Positions 24,374 through 34,761 of a stretch of 64,000 bases of DNA are shown piece after piece (position 1 is the first letter of the stretch; every line of letters begins with the position of its first letter). The position numbers and the translations under genes were made by a program. Origin of the DNA: Gammaproteobacteria bacterium (GTDB lineage: Bacteria > Pseudomonadota > Gammaproteobacteria > JAIEPX01); assembly GCA_019748175.1 (NCBI GenBank), contig JAIEPX010000003.1, forward strand, positions 1 through 64,000. Reading direction: 5' to 3'. A model generated the notes under the pieces. That model searched no databases. It was given only the letters and a program-made list of their open reading frames with translations, and was not told the origin of the DNA.

Positions 24374-26122
24374 TTAATCGATAAAATAGTACTTCTCAGC
24401 CAGATTATACAGAGGTCGCCAAAGAATGCGATTGATAATTACCACTAATAGACACATTACGGCAATACCTAAAGCAAGATGAGGATAATTTAAGTTGGTG
24501 GCATATGCTGCAATATAAGCACCTAGTCCAGTCGCTCTTATTGTAGTATCTCCCCATGTCACCACTTCTGCCACAATACTTGCATTCCATGCACCTCCAG
24601 CAGCAGTAATCGCACCCGTAATATAATAGGGGAAAATCGCAGGCAAAATGAGTCGTTTCCACCACAACACCCCGCGCACTTGTAAATTACTTGCAACCTG
24701 TCGTAAATCTTTAGGTAATGCTAAAGTTCCGGCAATAACGTTAAACAATATATACCACTGCGTTCCCAATACCATTAATGGTGATGTCCAAATTTCTGGA
24801 TTTAAGTGAAAACGCACAATGAGCATCACTACAACAGGGAAAAATAAATACGCTGGAAATGAAGCTAAAAACTGAATAAGAGGTTGAACCGATTTTGTCA
24901 CACGCGGTCTTAAACCTATCCATACACCAACCGGAACCCAAATTAAACTACTAATAAATATGAGCACCATAACTCGTAATCCGGTAAATAAGCCTAAGCA
25001 TATAACCCAGAACACTTCGTGTAATGTAATTGCTGACGAGATATACCACACCAAAAAAATAATCGCACTGATCATAATTACAGAAACTAACGCATACCAC
25101 AAACCCACAAGAAATTTACTCATCAATTCGCTATGTTCTTGTTGAGGTTTTGTCTTTTTTAGTCTAAACCAAGATAAGTTTACAAAGGCATCCCAAAAGC
25201 GACCAATACCGATACCCACTTTTTGCATTAAGCGCGTGTGCTCAAATAAACTAACAATCCATGCTTGAGTTCGTCCAGCATCATCGGATTCTTCAGCACG
25301 AAATCTTTCCATCCATTGATTCAGCGGCCTAAAGAGTAATTGATCGTAAGCAAGAATCACAATCAGCATCGCAACGATGGCATATCCGACAGCGTGTAAA
25401 TCTGCTTTAGGTAAGGCCGCTGCAATGTAAGATCCAATTCCAGGTAGTGTGATATTTTTGTTCGCGACAGTAATTGCCTCAGAGGCAACCACAAAAAACC
25501 AACTCGCCGACATTGACATCATCGAGTTCCAGATTAATCCCGGCATGGCATGAGGAACATCCATTCGCCAAAATCGTTGCCAAGCGGACAAACGAAACAT
25601 TTGGACGGCTTCAATTAATTCAGGAGAAATCGTTCTACAGCTTTGATAAAAACTTAAAGTCATATTCCAAACTTGAGCTGTAAAAATTGCGAAAATTGCT
25701 GCACATTCAGGCCCTAATACACTGTTCGGAAATAATGCTAAAAATGGCACAACAGCAATAACTTGAAAACCCAAAACAGGTACTGATTGTAAAATATCAA
25801 TTAAAGGAATAATTATTTGCTCAGCACGTTTACTTTTCGCTGCGAGAGTGCCAATAGTAAGCGTAAAAAATAAAGAACACGTCAGACCAATTAACATGCG
25901 TAATACTGTACGCAATGAATAATAAGGAAGTGCACTGGGATCTAAAGATATGGGTATTGTTTCACCAACAGTATAATGAGTGGTCGTCATTCCCGCTGCT
26001 GCCCAACCAATGAGCAGAATAACGCTCAAAATTAGTACTAAAGCAATAAAATCCCAATAGTTTGGCAGCGACCAACTGGTCACTTCATTTTTTGCAAATG
26101 TACGTCGACCAGAATTAAACAT
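24374..26122 (-). CDS. ABC transporter permease with two fused permease domains
   Basis: A 582-residue inner-membrane protein with two copies of the binding-protein-dependent permease domain in one chain. The first half has its EAA-like loop around QMFRLSAWQRFWRMDVPHA, and the second around LQVRGVLWWKRLILPAIFP. A cytoplasmic linker rich in charged residues separates them. This duplicated form is paired elsewhere with the AAA-associated ATPase type encoded next to it. The start at 26122 has AGGA eight bases upstream and avoids overlap with engB; the frame is open to 26158. A single subunit would serve as both halves of the channel. Confidence 0.9.
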   Translation of the reverse strand: MFNSGRRTFAKNEVTSWSLPNYWDFIALVLILSVILLIGWAAAGMTTTHYTVGETIPISLDPSALPYYSLRTVLRMLIGLTCSLFFTLTIGTLAAKSKRAEQIIIPLIDILQSVPVLGFQVIAVVPFLALFPNSVLGPECAAIFAIFTAQVWNMTLSFYQSCRTISPELIEAVQMFRLSAWQRFWRMDVPHAMPGLIWNSMMSMSASWFFVVASEAITVANKNITLPGIGSYIAAALPKADLHAVGYAIVAMLIVILAYDQLLFRPLNQWMERFRAEESDDAGRTQAWIVSLFEHTRLMQKVGIGIGRFWDAFVNLSWFRLKKTKPQQEHSELMSKFLVGLWYALVSVIMISAIIFLVWYISSAITLHEVFWVICLGLFTGLRVMVLIFISSLIWVPVGVWIGLRPRVTKSVQPLIQFLASFPAYLFFPVVVMLIVRFHLNPEIWTSPLMVLGTQWYILFNVIAGTLALPKDLRQVASNLQVRGVLWWKRLILPAIFPYYITGAITAAGGAWNASIVAEVVTWGDTTIRATGLGAYIAAYATNLNYPHLALGIAVMCLLVVIINRILWRPLYNLAEKYYFID

Positions 26123-26127
26123 GATTA

Positions 26128-26742
26128 TTATCCTAGGGGAGATTCTTGCATGAACCAATTATCTAACTGCAAAATTGCTTCATCAAGACCAGTTCGATCA
26201 TGAGCAGAAAATAATTGAGTGCTTACTAATTCACCATAACGCTGTAGTGCATTTCTTACTTGCTGCAAAGTATCTAGCGCAGCACCACGACTTAATTTAT
26301 CCGATTTGGTGAGTAAAATATGAACCGGCACTTCTGCAATTGTTGCCCACTCGATATATTGCTGATCGGTCTCTTTAAGAGGATGTCGGATATCCATGAC
26401 TAAAACCAAACCTGCCAACGAAACTCGCCGCTCTAAATATTCATGCAACACTTTTTGCCAACGTTGCTTAACAGCCAATGGTACTTTGGCATAGCCATAG
26501 CCGGGCAAGTCCACTAGTCGCCGCTTCTCATCAAGACCGAAGAGATTCATTGTTTGGGTTCGACCGGGCGTTTTACTGGTGCGTGCCAGACCCTTAATAC
26601 CCGTAATGGTATTCATGGCACTTGATTTGCCTGCGTTCGAACGGCCTATGAATGCGACTTCAATGCCCGTATCTGAAGGCAATTCAGCCATTGAAGGTGC
26701 ACTCAGCAAAAACGTCGCTTGGTTATAATGCGGTTTGTTCAT
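26128..26742 (-). CDS. engB: Ribosome biogenesis GTPase EngB (YsxC/YihA)
   Basis: A GTPase needed for late 50S subunit assembly. G1 is GRSNAGKSS, the switch region has the conserved TPGRTQ, G3 is DLPGYGYA and G4 is TKSD. I place the start at ATG 26742 because the protein then begins [16 protein letters not shown] and aligns from its first residues with E. coli YihA. The frame is open to 26784 but adds residues not seen in the family. The product is 204 residues. It ends five bases before the permease gene start. Confidence 0.93.
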   Translation of the reverse strand: MNKPHYNQATFLLSAPSMAELPSDTGIEVAFIGRSNAGKSSAMNTITGIKGLARTSKTPGRTQTMNLFGLDEKRRLVDLPGYGYAKVPLAVKQRWQKVLHEYLERRVSLAGLVLVMDIRHPLKETDQQYIEWATIAEVPVHILLTKSDKLSRGAALDTLQQVRNALQRYGELVSTQLFSAHDRTGLDEAILQLDNWFMQESPLG

Positions 26743-26797
26743 AATAATATCTCTGATTAGGGGAGGCATTTTACAGAACTTCAACCTAACTAGCTAT

Positions 26798-27643
26798 CTA
26801 AAATATGTCTACTTCTTCGCTTGATTCCTGGTTTACCTCTGTTGCGCCAGCGGCAGCTTCATCTCGCTCTTTTTCTAAATCGATAAAATTCCACATTTTT
26901 TTATCCATCAACTGACTTGGGCGAATGGCTTGTAATGCATGTAAAATATTACTGGGCACGTTACGATTTTCCTGCCCTAATTCAGCAATTAATTTTTTTA
27001 CAAGAACCCGCTTTAAATTATCTTGGCTACCACACAAATTACACGGAATAATCGGAAATTGAAGAAGTTTCGCGTATGCGGCTATATCTCGTTCCTGACA
27101 ATATGCCATGGGTCGAATAAGAATATGCCGCTTATCATCAGAAAGTAATTTCGGTGGCATTGAACGCACTTCACCGTTATACAATATCGACATTAATAAA
27201 GTTTCAATCATATCATCTCGATGATGCCCTAAAGCTATTTTTGTAAACCCATGTTCACTGGCATAACGATAAATAATGCCACGACGTAATCGAGAACATA
27301 ATCCGCAGTATGTTTTACCCTCTTCTACTTTTTCTTTCACAATAGAATAGGTATCTTGACTCATGATCTCATATTGAACTCCAGTCTCTTTTAGCCATGC
27401 TCGCAATCCACTATCATCCCAACCCGGCTGCGACTGATCCAAAGTAAAAGCAAAAATACTGAATTTATTTTGAGAATTGATACGAAGTTGATTTAAGATT
27501 TTCAATAAAGTATACGAGTCTTTTCCGCCCGACAGACACACCATTACCTTATCACCACGCTGTATCATATTATAATCCGCAATGGCTTTACCGGTATAAT
27601 GTAATAATTTTTTCTCTAAACGAATTATTTTTGATTCACTCAT
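26798..27643 (-). CDS. ttcA: tRNA 2-thiocytidine(32) synthetase TtcA
   Basis: A 281-residue PP-loop ATPase that thiolates C32 of some tRNAs using an iron-sulfur cluster. The PP-loop is [12 protein letters not shown]. The cluster ligands are in [10 protein letters not shown] and a later [10 protein letters not shown] segment. [11 protein letters not shown] is the family's conserved middle motif. Length and order match E. coli TtcA, though the C-terminal tail of about 20 acidic residues is poorly conserved. The gene lies between a small membrane protein gene and engB on the same strand. Confidence 0.94.
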   Translation of the reverse strand: MSESKIIRLEKKLLHYTGKAIADYNMIQRGDKVMVCLSGGKDSYTLLKILNQLRINSQNKFSIFAFTLDQSQPGWDDSGLRAWLKETGVQYEIMSQDTYSIVKEKVEEGKTYCGLCSRLRRGIIYRYASEHGFTKIALGHHRDDMIETLLMSILYNGEVRSMPPKLLSDDKRHILIRPMAYCQERDIAAYAKLLQFPIIPCNLCGSQDNLKRVLVKKLIAELGQENRNVPSNILHALQAIRPSQLMDKKMWNFIDLEKERDEAAAGATEVNQESSEEVDIF

Positions 27644-27670
27644 AATTTCTTTCTCTAAATACTTACGTTA

Positions 27671-27865
27671 TTACATTTTTAGCAATTTAACTAAAAGCCA
27701 AATAAAAATAATCAGACTTAAAGTGATAATTCCCAGCACATAAATACTCTTATGAATGGCTGCTGAACTAAATATTTCACGAGGCATACGTTTGACTTGA
27801 TAATACGTTAACCAAATGAGCCCAAAGGAACCCAAAAGCAATAAAATTTGTTCCCACATCGACAT
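27671..27865 (-). CDS. Small two-helix membrane protein of unknown function
   Basis: A 64-residue frame starting directly after the pyruvate kinase stop codon. The AGGTGA at the end of pyk sits at ribosome-site distance from its ATG, so the two genes are probably translated together. Two hydrophobic helices (LLLLGSFGLIWLTYY and VLGIITLSLIIFIWLL) flank a short basic loop, KRMPRE. I do not recognise a family. Its tight junction with pyk and the clean membrane topology argue for a real gene. Confidence 0.6.
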   Translation of the reverse strand: MSMWEQILLLLGSFGLIWLTYYQVKRMPREIFSSAAIHKSIYVLGIITLSLIIFIWLLVKLLKM

Positions 27866-29302
27866 TTAAATCACCTCTCCAACTTGAACAATTTTTAGCG
27901 CATTAGTGCCACCTAAAATGCCCATATGATCGCCTTTTGTGATAATCACCAAATCACCTTTTTTAACAAAACCTCGTTTTTCTAATTCAGCAACCGCACT
28001 TCGATTGACTTCATCACGATTCAGCACTGTCACATCAAACTCTAAAGGATAAACACCTCTAAACAAACTCATTTTTGCACGTGTTTTTTGCAATCGACTC
28101 AAACCAAAAACGGGAATATTTGTTCGAATACGCGACATCCACAACGGAGTAGCGCCTGATTCAGTCAATGCAATGATAGCCACAATATTCAAATGATTGG
28201 CTGTATACATTGATGCGACAGCAATAGCTTCATCGACGCGAGTAAAATTGTTCTCAGGTGCTGAGCTACCTTTGGTAGCAATAGGATGTTTTTCCACGCC
28301 CAAACAAGCGCGCGCTACTGCAGCAACGACTAATTCCGGATGTTTACCCACAGCAGTTTCTGCAGAAAGCATCACAGCATCTGTACCGTCGAGCACAGCA
28401 TTAGCCACATCTGAAACTTCCGCACGTGTAGGCACAGAACTTTCTATCATAGATTCCATCATTTGCGTCGCAGTAATGACAGGACGATTATGAAATCGCG
28501 CTCTGCGAATAATATGTTTTTGTACCGCAGGAACTTCTGCGTCTCCGATTTCAACCGCTAGATCACCTCGAGCCACCATCACAGCATCAGAGGCTAAAAT
28601 AATTTCATCGATATTAGTCACCGCTTCCGTACGTTCTATTTTTGCGACTGTCCCAATATTGTTAGCACCCGCTTTTTCAAGTAATTCTTTTGCCTCGAGC
28701 ATATCTTTTGCACTGCGAGGAAAGGAAATCGCTACATAATCCACATCTAAATCAGCTGCCAACTGCAAATCTTTGCGATCTTTATCGGTGAGCGCACCGG
28801 CAGACAATCCTCCACCCAGTCGATTAATACCTTTATTATTAGATAATTTCCCACCGCTGAGAACTTCACAATGAATTTTATTTCCCTCAACGGATTCAAC
28901 CAGCATCACAATACGACCGTCATCAAGTAACAACGTATCACCAGAACGCACATCTTTTGGCAAATCTTTATAGTCAATGCCCACTGCGTGATTATTACCT
29001 GCTTCTTTAGGCAAATCTGCATCTAAACAAAAAGATTCTCCCACTTCTAAATCCACTGACCCTTCAACAAAACGCGCCACCCGAATTTTTGGGCCTTGCA
29101 AATCTGCTAGAATTCCAACAACTCGTTCATGTTCTTTGGCACACTGTCGTACCATGTTAATGCGCGCTTCATGTTCTTCTCTAGAACCATGAGAAAAATT
29201 AACACGGACGATATCCACCCCTGCTATGATAATTTTTTTAAGATTCTCTATGTTATCGGTTGCGGGCCCTAATGTTGCAACAATTTTTGTCCTTCTTAAC
29301 AT
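27866..29302 (-). CDS. pyk: Pyruvate kinase
   Basis: A 478-residue enzyme making pyruvate and ATP from phosphoenolpyruvate, the last step of glycolysis. It begins [13 protein letters not shown], with the NFSHG substrate motif, and has the active-site signature IIARVKIER-like segment as [11 protein letters not shown] and the metal-binding [25 protein letters not shown], with the K+ and nucleotide contacts, follows. Length fits E. coli PykA/PykF. Its start overlaps the pgk stop by seven bases and GGAGGAG precedes it, so it is the fourth gene of the tkt-gap-pgk-pyk operon. Confidence 0.96.
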   Translation of the reverse strand: MLRRTKIVATLGPATDNIENLKKIIIAGVDIVRVNFSHGSREEHEARINMVRQCAKEHERVVGILADLQGPKIRVARFVEGSVDLEVGESFCLDADLPKEAGNNHAVGIDYKDLPKDVRSGDTLLLDDGRIVMLVESVEGNKIHCEVLSGGKLSNNKGINRLGGGLSAGALTDKDRKDLQLAADLDVDYVAISFPRSAKDMLEAKELLEKAGANNIGTVAKIERTEAVTNIDEIILASDAVMVARGDLAVEIGDAEVPAVQKHIIRRARFHNRPVITATQMMESMIESSVPTRAEVSDVANAVLDGTDAVMLSAETAVGKHPELVVAAVARACLGVEKHPIATKGSSAPENNFTRVDEAIAVASMYTANHLNIVAIIALTESGATPLWMSRIRTNIPVFGLSRLQKTRAKMSLFRGVYPLEFDVTVLNRDEVNRSAVAELEKRGFVKKGDLVIITKGDHMGILGGTNALKIVQVGEVI

Positions 29303-30447
29303 CGCTCCTCCAAAGCTAATACTCCAGGTAAAGTTTTACCTTCTAAAAATTCTAAAAATGCTCCACCTCCGGTGGAAATATAAGAAATTTGATTCACCAG
29401 ACCAAAATGTTCAATCGCTGAAATAGTGTCGCCACCACCAGCAAGAGAAAAAGCTTGGCTTTGTGCAATCGCCGTCGCAATTTGTTGTGTTCCGTTTGCA
29501 AATGCAGGCCATTCAAACACACCTACGGGCCCATTCCACACTATAGTTGCTGCTTTATTAATTAATACAGAATAAGCCGCAGCTGTTTCTGGCCCTATAT
29601 CCAATATCATGTCATCTGAAGAAACTTCTGCTATTTTTTTTAACGTTGGCTCTGCAGTCGATGAAAATTCTTTTGCAACTATAACATCAGTGGGTAATGG
29701 AATATTTGTTTTTTTCATCAGCGCAGCAGCTTCCGCAATTAACTCTGGTTCATGTAATGATTGTCCAATGGGAAACCCAGCCGCCGCTAAAAATGTGTTT
29801 GCAATACCTCCGCCCAGAATCAGTTGATCTACTTTTTCGACTAATGCGTTAAGCACCGTCAATTTTGAAGAAACTTTTGCCCCGCCCACAATCGCTAACA
29901 ACGGGTGCTTTGGTTGTGCGATAGCTTTTTTTAGAGCGGTTAATTCTTCTTTTAATAAGGGTCCTGCACATGCAATAGGCGCAAATTTCGCCACGCCGAC
30001 TGTCGAAGCTTGTGCGCGATGCGCAGTTGCAAAAGCATCCATCACAAAAATATCGCATAAAGCCGCTAAACGTTTTGATAAATCATTATCGTTTTTTTCT
30101 TCTCCAACATTGAAACGCACATTTTCTAGCAATGCTATATCCCCATCCTGAAGTTTATTGGCCTCACCCCAATCTGTAATAAGTCGAACGGGTTGATTCA
30201 ATAATTCACTTAATCTTTGCGCTACAGGCGCCAAAGAAAATTTCGTATCTATTTTACCCTCAGCAGGTCTTCCCAAATGTGACATGAGTAGAATTTTTGC
30301 TTTTTGTTTTAGTGCATCACGAATCGTAGGCAAAGCAGCAACAATACGTGCATCACTGGTGATTTTCCCATCCTGCATGGGCACATTTAAATCTTCGCGA
30401 ATAAGCACTCGCTTACCCGCGAGATCTAAATCATTCATTTCAAGCAT
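29296..30447 (-). CDS. pgk: Phosphoglycerate kinase
   Basis: The enzyme transfers phosphate from 1,3-bisphosphoglycerate to ADP. Signatures are [15 protein letters not shown] at the N terminus, LMSHLGRP, the LLENVRF block, VGGAKVSSK, and [13 protein letters not shown] in the nucleotide domain. I choose ATG 30447, giving [17 protein letters not shown] lies six bases upstream and E. coli Pgk begins similarly ([16 protein letters not shown]). The frame is open to 30486 but that part lies inside gap. The overlap with the gap stop is eight bases, so the genes are translationally coupled. Confidence 0.95.
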   Translation of the reverse strand: MLEMNDLDLAGKRVLIREDLNVPMQDGKITSDARIVAALPTIRDALKQKAKILLMSHLGRPAEGKIDTKFSLAPVAQRLSELLNQPVRLITDWGEANKLQDGDIALLENVRFNVGEEKNDNDLSKRLAALCDIFVMDAFATAHRAQASTVGVAKFAPIACAGPLLKEELTALKKAIAQPKHPLLAIVGGAKVSSKLTVLNALVEKVDQLILGGGIANTFLAAAGFPIGQSLHEPELIAEAAALMKKTNIPLPTDVIVAKEFSSTAEPTLKKIAEVSSDDMILDIGPETAAAYSVLINKAATIVWNGPVGVFEWPAFANGTQQIATAIAQSQAFSLAGGGDTISAIEHFGLVNQISYISTGGGAFLEFLEGKTLPGVLALEERC

Positions 30448-31471
30448 GCGCAACCTCAGCAACATTTTTTGCAGACATAAAAGCAACTGTGGTATCTAAC
30501 ATTCGATTCGCAAAACCCCATTCGTTATCATACCAAGCGCACACTTTCACGATGTTGTTATTCACTCTCGTTAATCCGGCATCAAAAATTGACGATGCAG
30601 GATTGTGATTAAAATCAATAGATACAAGAGGTAATTCACTGTAAGAGAGAATATTTTTCAATTCATTTTCAGACGCGTGTTTTAGAATAGCATTTACTTC
30701 TTCAACGGATGTATCACGAGCAGAGGTAAATGTTAAATCGACAATAGACACGTTGGCAATCGGCACTCTAATTGCAAAACCATCAAGACGTCCTGATAAT
30801 TCTGGCATCACTAAGCCTATTGCTGCAGCTGCACCTGTTTTTGTTGGGATCATCGATAGCGCAGCAGCACGCGCACGATGCAAATCACTGTGTGGTGCAT
30901 CAAGAATATTTTGATCATTTGTATAAGCATGAATGGTCGTCATCAAACCGTTAACAACACCAATTTTTTCATGCAATGGTTTCACTAAAGGCACCAAACA
31001 GTTTGTTGTGCACGAAGCGTTTGAAATAATCGTATCTTTTGCTGTAAGCGTGTTGTGATTCACACCATATACAATGGTTGCATCAACATCGGCACCCGCT
31101 GGTGCAGAAATAATGACTGTCTTGGCACCAGCTACAATATGACCCTGTGCTTTTTCTTTGCTTGTATAAATTCCCGTACATTCGTGCACTACATCAACAC
31201 CTAATTTTCCCCAAGGTAATTTGCTCGGATCCCGTTCGGCCGATACTGCAATTTTATGTCCGTTGATTTCCAAGAAATTTCCATTGTAGCCGACATCACC
31301 TGAAAACTTACCGTGCGTGCTATCATATTTTAGAAGATGCGCTAATATTTTGATATCAGACAAATCATTGATAGCCACGATCTGAATATCATCACGATTA
31401 TATTCGTAAACCGCACGTAAAATATTTCGTCCAATTCGGCCAAAGCCATTAATCGCTACCTTAATTGCCAT
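30440..31471 (-). CDS. gap: Glyceraldehyde-3-phosphate dehydrogenase, type I
   Basis: A 343-residue NAD-dependent enzyme. The Rossmann motif is [10 protein letters not shown], the catalytic Cys is in [12 protein letters not shown], the catalytic His in [10 protein letters not shown], and NEWGFANRM closes the C terminus. The residue after the second strand is Asp (NDLSD), consistent with NAD preference. AGGAG precedes the start by six bases. It is the second gene of the glycolytic operon. The last few residues (NVAEVAHA) extend past the usual family end by a few positions. Confidence 0.96.
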   Translation of the reverse strand: MAIKVAINGFGRIGRNILRAVYEYNRDDIQIVAINDLSDIKILAHLLKYDSTHGKFSGDVGYNGNFLEINGHKIAVSAERDPSKLPWGKLGVDVVHECTGIYTSKEKAQGHIVAGAKTVIISAPAGADVDATIVYGVNHNTLTAKDTIISNASCTTNCLVPLVKPLHEKIGVVNGLMTTIHAYTNDQNILDAPHSDLHRARAAALSMIPTKTGAAAAIGLVMPELSGRLDGFAIRVPIANVSIVDLTFTSARDTSVEEVNAILKHASENELKNILSYSELPLVSIDFNHNPASSIFDAGLTRVNNNIVKVCAWYDNEWGFANRMLDTTVAFMSAKNVAEVAHA

Positions 31472-31489
31472 ATCACTCTCCTTTTTTGC

Positions 31490-33526
31490 TCATAAATAAA
31501 CGGGAAGTGGTTTCCCATTTAAACGGGAACTACTTTCTGATAAACATTCTTTCACTGCATTGGTAACAGCAGATTTCGTTAAACCTAATTTTTCATACAC
31601 TTCTTGATACGGCGCAGATGCACCAAATCGATCGATGCCAATGACTTTTCCGTAACTGCCAACAAATTCATACCATAATGCTGTTGAACCTGCCTCAATT
31701 GCTACTCGAGCAGTAACTGCGCGCGGTAAAATCATTTCACGGTACGCAGAATCCTGCGCTTGAAAAACATTTATTGAAGGCATCGATACAACGCGCACTT
31801 TGTACGTATTTTTTAATTCTTCTGCTGCACTCATAGCAATGCTGACTTCAGATCCTGTCGCAATAATAATGGCATCAGGCGCTCCATCGCAATCTCTCAA
31901 AATGTAACCACCACGGCGAATATTATCGAGCGTTTCTGCATTTCGTGGTTGTAATGGAAGATTTTGTCGACTCAGTAATAAACTGGTAGGGCCTTGATGC
32001 TCAAGTGCATCTTGCCAAGCTACTGCAGTTTCAACTGCGTCACACGGACGCCACACAGACATTCCCGGTGTCATTCTCAACATACTCGCATGTTCGATAG
32101 GTTGATGTGTTGGGCCATCTTCTCCCAACCCAATCGAATCATGACTTAACACATAAATTACGTGCGATTTCATCAAGGCCGATAATCGTGCGGCATTTCT
32201 TGCGTAATCAATAAACACTAAAAATGTTCCGCCGTAAGGAATAAATCCACCATGTTGCGCCAAACCATTCATAATGGCAGCCATTCCAAATTCGCGCACA
32301 CCGTAATGTAAATAATTTCCGCGACTTTCCGTTTTTCGAAGATCCTCTGATCCTGACCACCACGTTAAATTTGATCCGGTTAAATCTGCAGAACCCCCTA
32401 ATAATTCGGGAAAATGCGGCGCAAATGCATCTAAACAATTTTTAGATGCCGTGCGAGTTGCAATATTGCCTGAGGATTTTTGACATTCATCTCGAAATTG
32501 AATTGCTATTTCTGGCCAATTTTTTGGCAATTTCTTATTGATGCGTCGCAGAAATTCATCGGCTAATTCAGGAAATTCTTTTTGATACGATTTGAATTTT
32601 TCATTCCATGTTTGCTCGAGCGCTTGTCCTTTTTTTCGCGAATCCCACGCCGCATATATTTCGTCAGGAATCTCAAAGGGCGGATAATGCCAACCAATAT
32701 TTTCTCGCACTGCGGTGATTTCATCTTCACCCAGTGGAGAACCATGAACCTTGTGGCTTCCTGCTAAATTGGGCGCACCATGCCCAATCACGGTTTGACA
32801 ACAAATTAATGTCGGTTTATCCGTCACTGCTTTGGCTTGTAAAATAGCAGCTTTGATAGCATCACTATCATGTCCGTCGACTTTTGGAATCACATGCCAA
32901 TTATACGCTTCAAAACGTTGAGGTGTATTATCTGTGAACCAACCACCTACTTTTCCATCAATCGAAATTCCGTTGTCATCATAAAAGACAATTAATTTTC
33001 CAAGACCGAAGGTTCCCGCTAACGAACACGCTTCGTGAGAAACACCTTCCATCAAACAACCATCACCAGCAAAAACATAGGTCATGTGGTCAACAATAGT
33101 ATGACCAGGTCGATTAAATTGTGCCACTAATGTTTTTTCTGCTATCGCCATACCTACACCATTAGCCAAACCCTGCCCTAAAGGACCGGTTGTTGTTTCA
33201 ACACCCGGTGTGTCACCAAATTCAGGATGCCCCGGTGTTTTTGAATGCCATTGGCGAAAATTCTTAATATCATCGATAGAAAGCGGATAACCTGTTAAAT
33301 GAAGCAATGAATATTGCAGCATCGCGCCATGCCCGTTTGAAAGCACAAAACGATCACGATTAAACCACTGCGGATTATTGGGATTATGCTGCAAAAAATC
33401 ATTCCAAAGCACTTCAGCAATCTCCGCCATTCCCATCGGCATGCCCGGATGCCCTGAATTGGCTTTTTGTACCGCGTCCATACTTAAGGCGCGGATGGCA
33501 TTGGCTAACACGTGACGGCTCGTCAT
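31490..33526 (-). CDS. tkt: Transketolase
   Basis: A 678-residue thiamine-diphosphate enzyme of the pentose phosphate pathway. The N terminus [20 protein letters not shown] and [15 protein letters not shown] match E. coli TktA closely. The ThDP motif begins [13 protein letters not shown], and the pyrimidine-domain block [16 protein letters not shown] carries the catalytic Glu. AGGAG precedes the ATG by seven bases. It starts the tkt-gap-pgk-pyk gene order common in Legionella and Coxiella relatives, which links pentose and triose phosphates in one transcript. Confidence 0.96.
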   Translation of the reverse strand: MTSRHVLANAIRALSMDAVQKANSGHPGMPMGMAEIAEVLWNDFLQHNPNNPQWFNRDRFVLSNGHGAMLQYSLLHLTGYPLSIDDIKNFRQWHSKTPGHPEFGDTPGVETTTGPLGQGLANGVGMAIAEKTLVAQFNRPGHTIVDHMTYVFAGDGCLMEGVSHEACSLAGTFGLGKLIVFYDDNGISIDGKVGGWFTDNTPQRFEAYNWHVIPKVDGHDSDAIKAAILQAKAVTDKPTLICCQTVIGHGAPNLAGSHKVHGSPLGEDEITAVRENIGWHYPPFEIPDEIYAAWDSRKKGQALEQTWNEKFKSYQKEFPELADEFLRRINKKLPKNWPEIAIQFRDECQKSSGNIATRTASKNCLDAFAPHFPELLGGSADLTGSNLTWWSGSEDLRKTESRGNYLHYGVREFGMAAIMNGLAQHGGFIPYGGTFLVFIDYARNAARLSALMKSHVIYVLSHDSIGLGEDGPTHQPIEHASMLRMTPGMSVWRPCDAVETAVAWQDALEHQGPTSLLLSRQNLPLQPRNAETLDNIRRGGYILRDCDGAPDAIIIATGSEVSIAMSAAEELKNTYKVRVVSMPSINVFQAQDSAYREMILPRAVTARVAIEAGSTALWYEFVGSYGKVIGIDRFGASAPYQEVYEKLGLTKSAVTNAVKECLSESSSRLNGKPLPVYL

Positions 33527-33624
33527 TACTGGGCTCCTGGGGCTGTTCTAAAGCAGCTATTCTCACCTGAATAGGCCCTTGTAGCAAGTCTTAGCCTGAA
33601 TATTGTATTCAAGAGCTAAATATC

Positions 33625-33638
33625 AGGAGTGCACTCCT
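33625..33638. promoter_or_regulatory. 14-bp perfect palindrome in the tkt/deacetylase spacer
   Basis: AGGAGTGCACTCCT at 33625-33638 reads the same on both strands. It sits about 100 bases from the tkt start and 32 bases upstream of the predicted promoter of the deacetylase gene. It could be an operator for a dimeric regulator of either divergent gene; the regulator is unknown. Confidence 0.35.
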
Positions 33639-33656
33639 AATTTGAGAATCACCAAC

Positions 33657-33684
33657 TTGACAAACTGGGCTAAAGAGCTATGTT
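33657..33684 (+). promoter_or_regulatory. Candidate sigma-70 promoter of the polysaccharide deacetylase gene
   Basis: A perfect -35 TTGACA at 33657-33662, a 16-base spacer and TATGTT at 33679-33684 (four of six) lie 60 bases before the start codon at 33745. An alternative -10 further right is possible. Confidence 0.45.
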
Positions 33685-33744
33685 TTCTATAGACTCAGCT
33701 TGTGTTGATTGCCGTTCAGTATGTAACTTTTTAAAGGATTTAAA

Positions 33745-34401
33745 ATGTTTAATCGAGTTTTATGCTTATTAGTTCTTTGCTTATTTACCTTTCAGGCGCA
33801 AGCTGACCACAGAAATGTTCGCAATACTGCTCTCAAAGGCACAGTAGCCCTCACTTTTGATGATGGCCCACACCCAGTTTACACTCGACAAATTTTGGAG
33901 ATTCTTAAAAAATACGACGTCAAAGCCACTTTTTTTATGGTCGGAATGAATGCCAAAGCTCACCCTGACGTTGTTAAAGAAATACTAGCGGCCGGACATG
34001 CCATTAACTCTCACTCTCTGACTCATCCCAATCTTACTAAAATAAATAACGCGCAACTCGCCAATGAAGTTGAAACACCGAAAATTATTATCCATAACAT
34101 TATTGGCAAATATCCATTATGCCTACGCTATCCTTACGGAGCTTCCAACAGCCATGTACGTGATGTTATTCGCGAACACGACATGACACCGACTTCAATG
34201 GGATTCAATTCCTTCGACTACGACCGTCCCGGTGTAGACAAAATTGTCGACTGGGTTCTCAAAAACAGTTACTCAAAACAGGTTATTTTACTACACGATG
34301 GCTTTAACAAACGTGAACAAACTGTCGCCGCCCTTCCGCGCATCATCGAAGGAATTCGCAAAAAAGGCCTGGGATTTAGCCAGATTTGTTCTGAGTCATA
34401 A
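33745..34401 (+). CDS. Secreted polysaccharide deacetylase (NodB homology domain)
   Basis: A 218-residue protein with a signal peptide (residues 1-20, ending AQA) and one NodB domain. The domain removes N-acetyl or O-acetyl groups from glycans such as peptidoglycan or chitin-like polymers. Motifs run in order: TFDDGPHP with catalytic Asp and metal Asp (D39, D40), HSLTH with metal ligands H90 and H94, RYPYG, then SFDYDRPG, and LLHDG near the end. All core residues are intact. AAAGGA precedes the ATG. It stands alone on its strand. Whether the target is its own wall or a host polymer is open. Confidence 0.92.
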   Translation: MFNRVLCLLVLCLFTFQAQADHRNVRNTALKGTVALTFDDGPHPVYTRQILEILKKYDVKATFFMVGMNAKAHPDVVKEILAAGHAINSHSLTHPNLTKINNAQLANEVETPKIIIHNIIGKYPLCLRYPYGASNSHVRDVIREHDMTPTSMGFNSFDYDRPGVDKIVDWVLKNSYSKQVILLHDGFNKREQTVAALPRIIEGIRKKGLGFSQICSES

Positions 34402-34418
34402 TTTGTAATAGACGGAAT

Positions 34419-34736
34419 CTATTTTTTCTTAGGCAACGGAAGTTCGCCGGCGGTAATCTTAATTAGCTGAGACAACCACTCCCCATCTTCCCATTGATCA
34501 CCTGAAATAAAAAAATATGGTTTTGCTCCTAGGTAAGGAGGTTTCTCAGGACATTTTCCGAGATATTTATTACCCGCTGACGTTATTTTTACGTAGAGCT
34601 CGTCATCACAAACTAAAGCTACAACTTTTCCATCGCAATAAACACAATATCCTCCAAACATTTTTTTAGCTGCGACTTTTCCAGCATCGGCAATTTGCTC
34701 AAGAATATAATCCACAGTTTGTTGACTCGTTGTCAT
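34419..34736 (-). CDS. TfoX/Sxy N-terminal domain protein
   Basis: A 105-residue protein matching the N-terminal domain of TfoX (Sxy): VAAKKMFGGYCVYCDGKVVALVCDD and a late YFFISGDQWEDGEWL. Full-length TfoX activates competence genes; free-standing N-terminal forms are common and of unclear role. AGGA precedes the ATG. It lies 25 bases after the WD40-protein gene on the same strand and so may be co-transcribed with it, although a functional link is doubtful. Confidence 0.88.
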   Translation of the reverse strand: MTTSQQTVDYILEQIADAGKVAAKKMFGGYCVYCDGKVVALVCDDELYVKITSAGNKYLGKCPEKPPYLGAKPYFFISGDQWEDGEWLSQLIKITAGELPLPKKK

Positions 34737-34761
34737 AGTAAATCCTCACATGAATTGTAAA

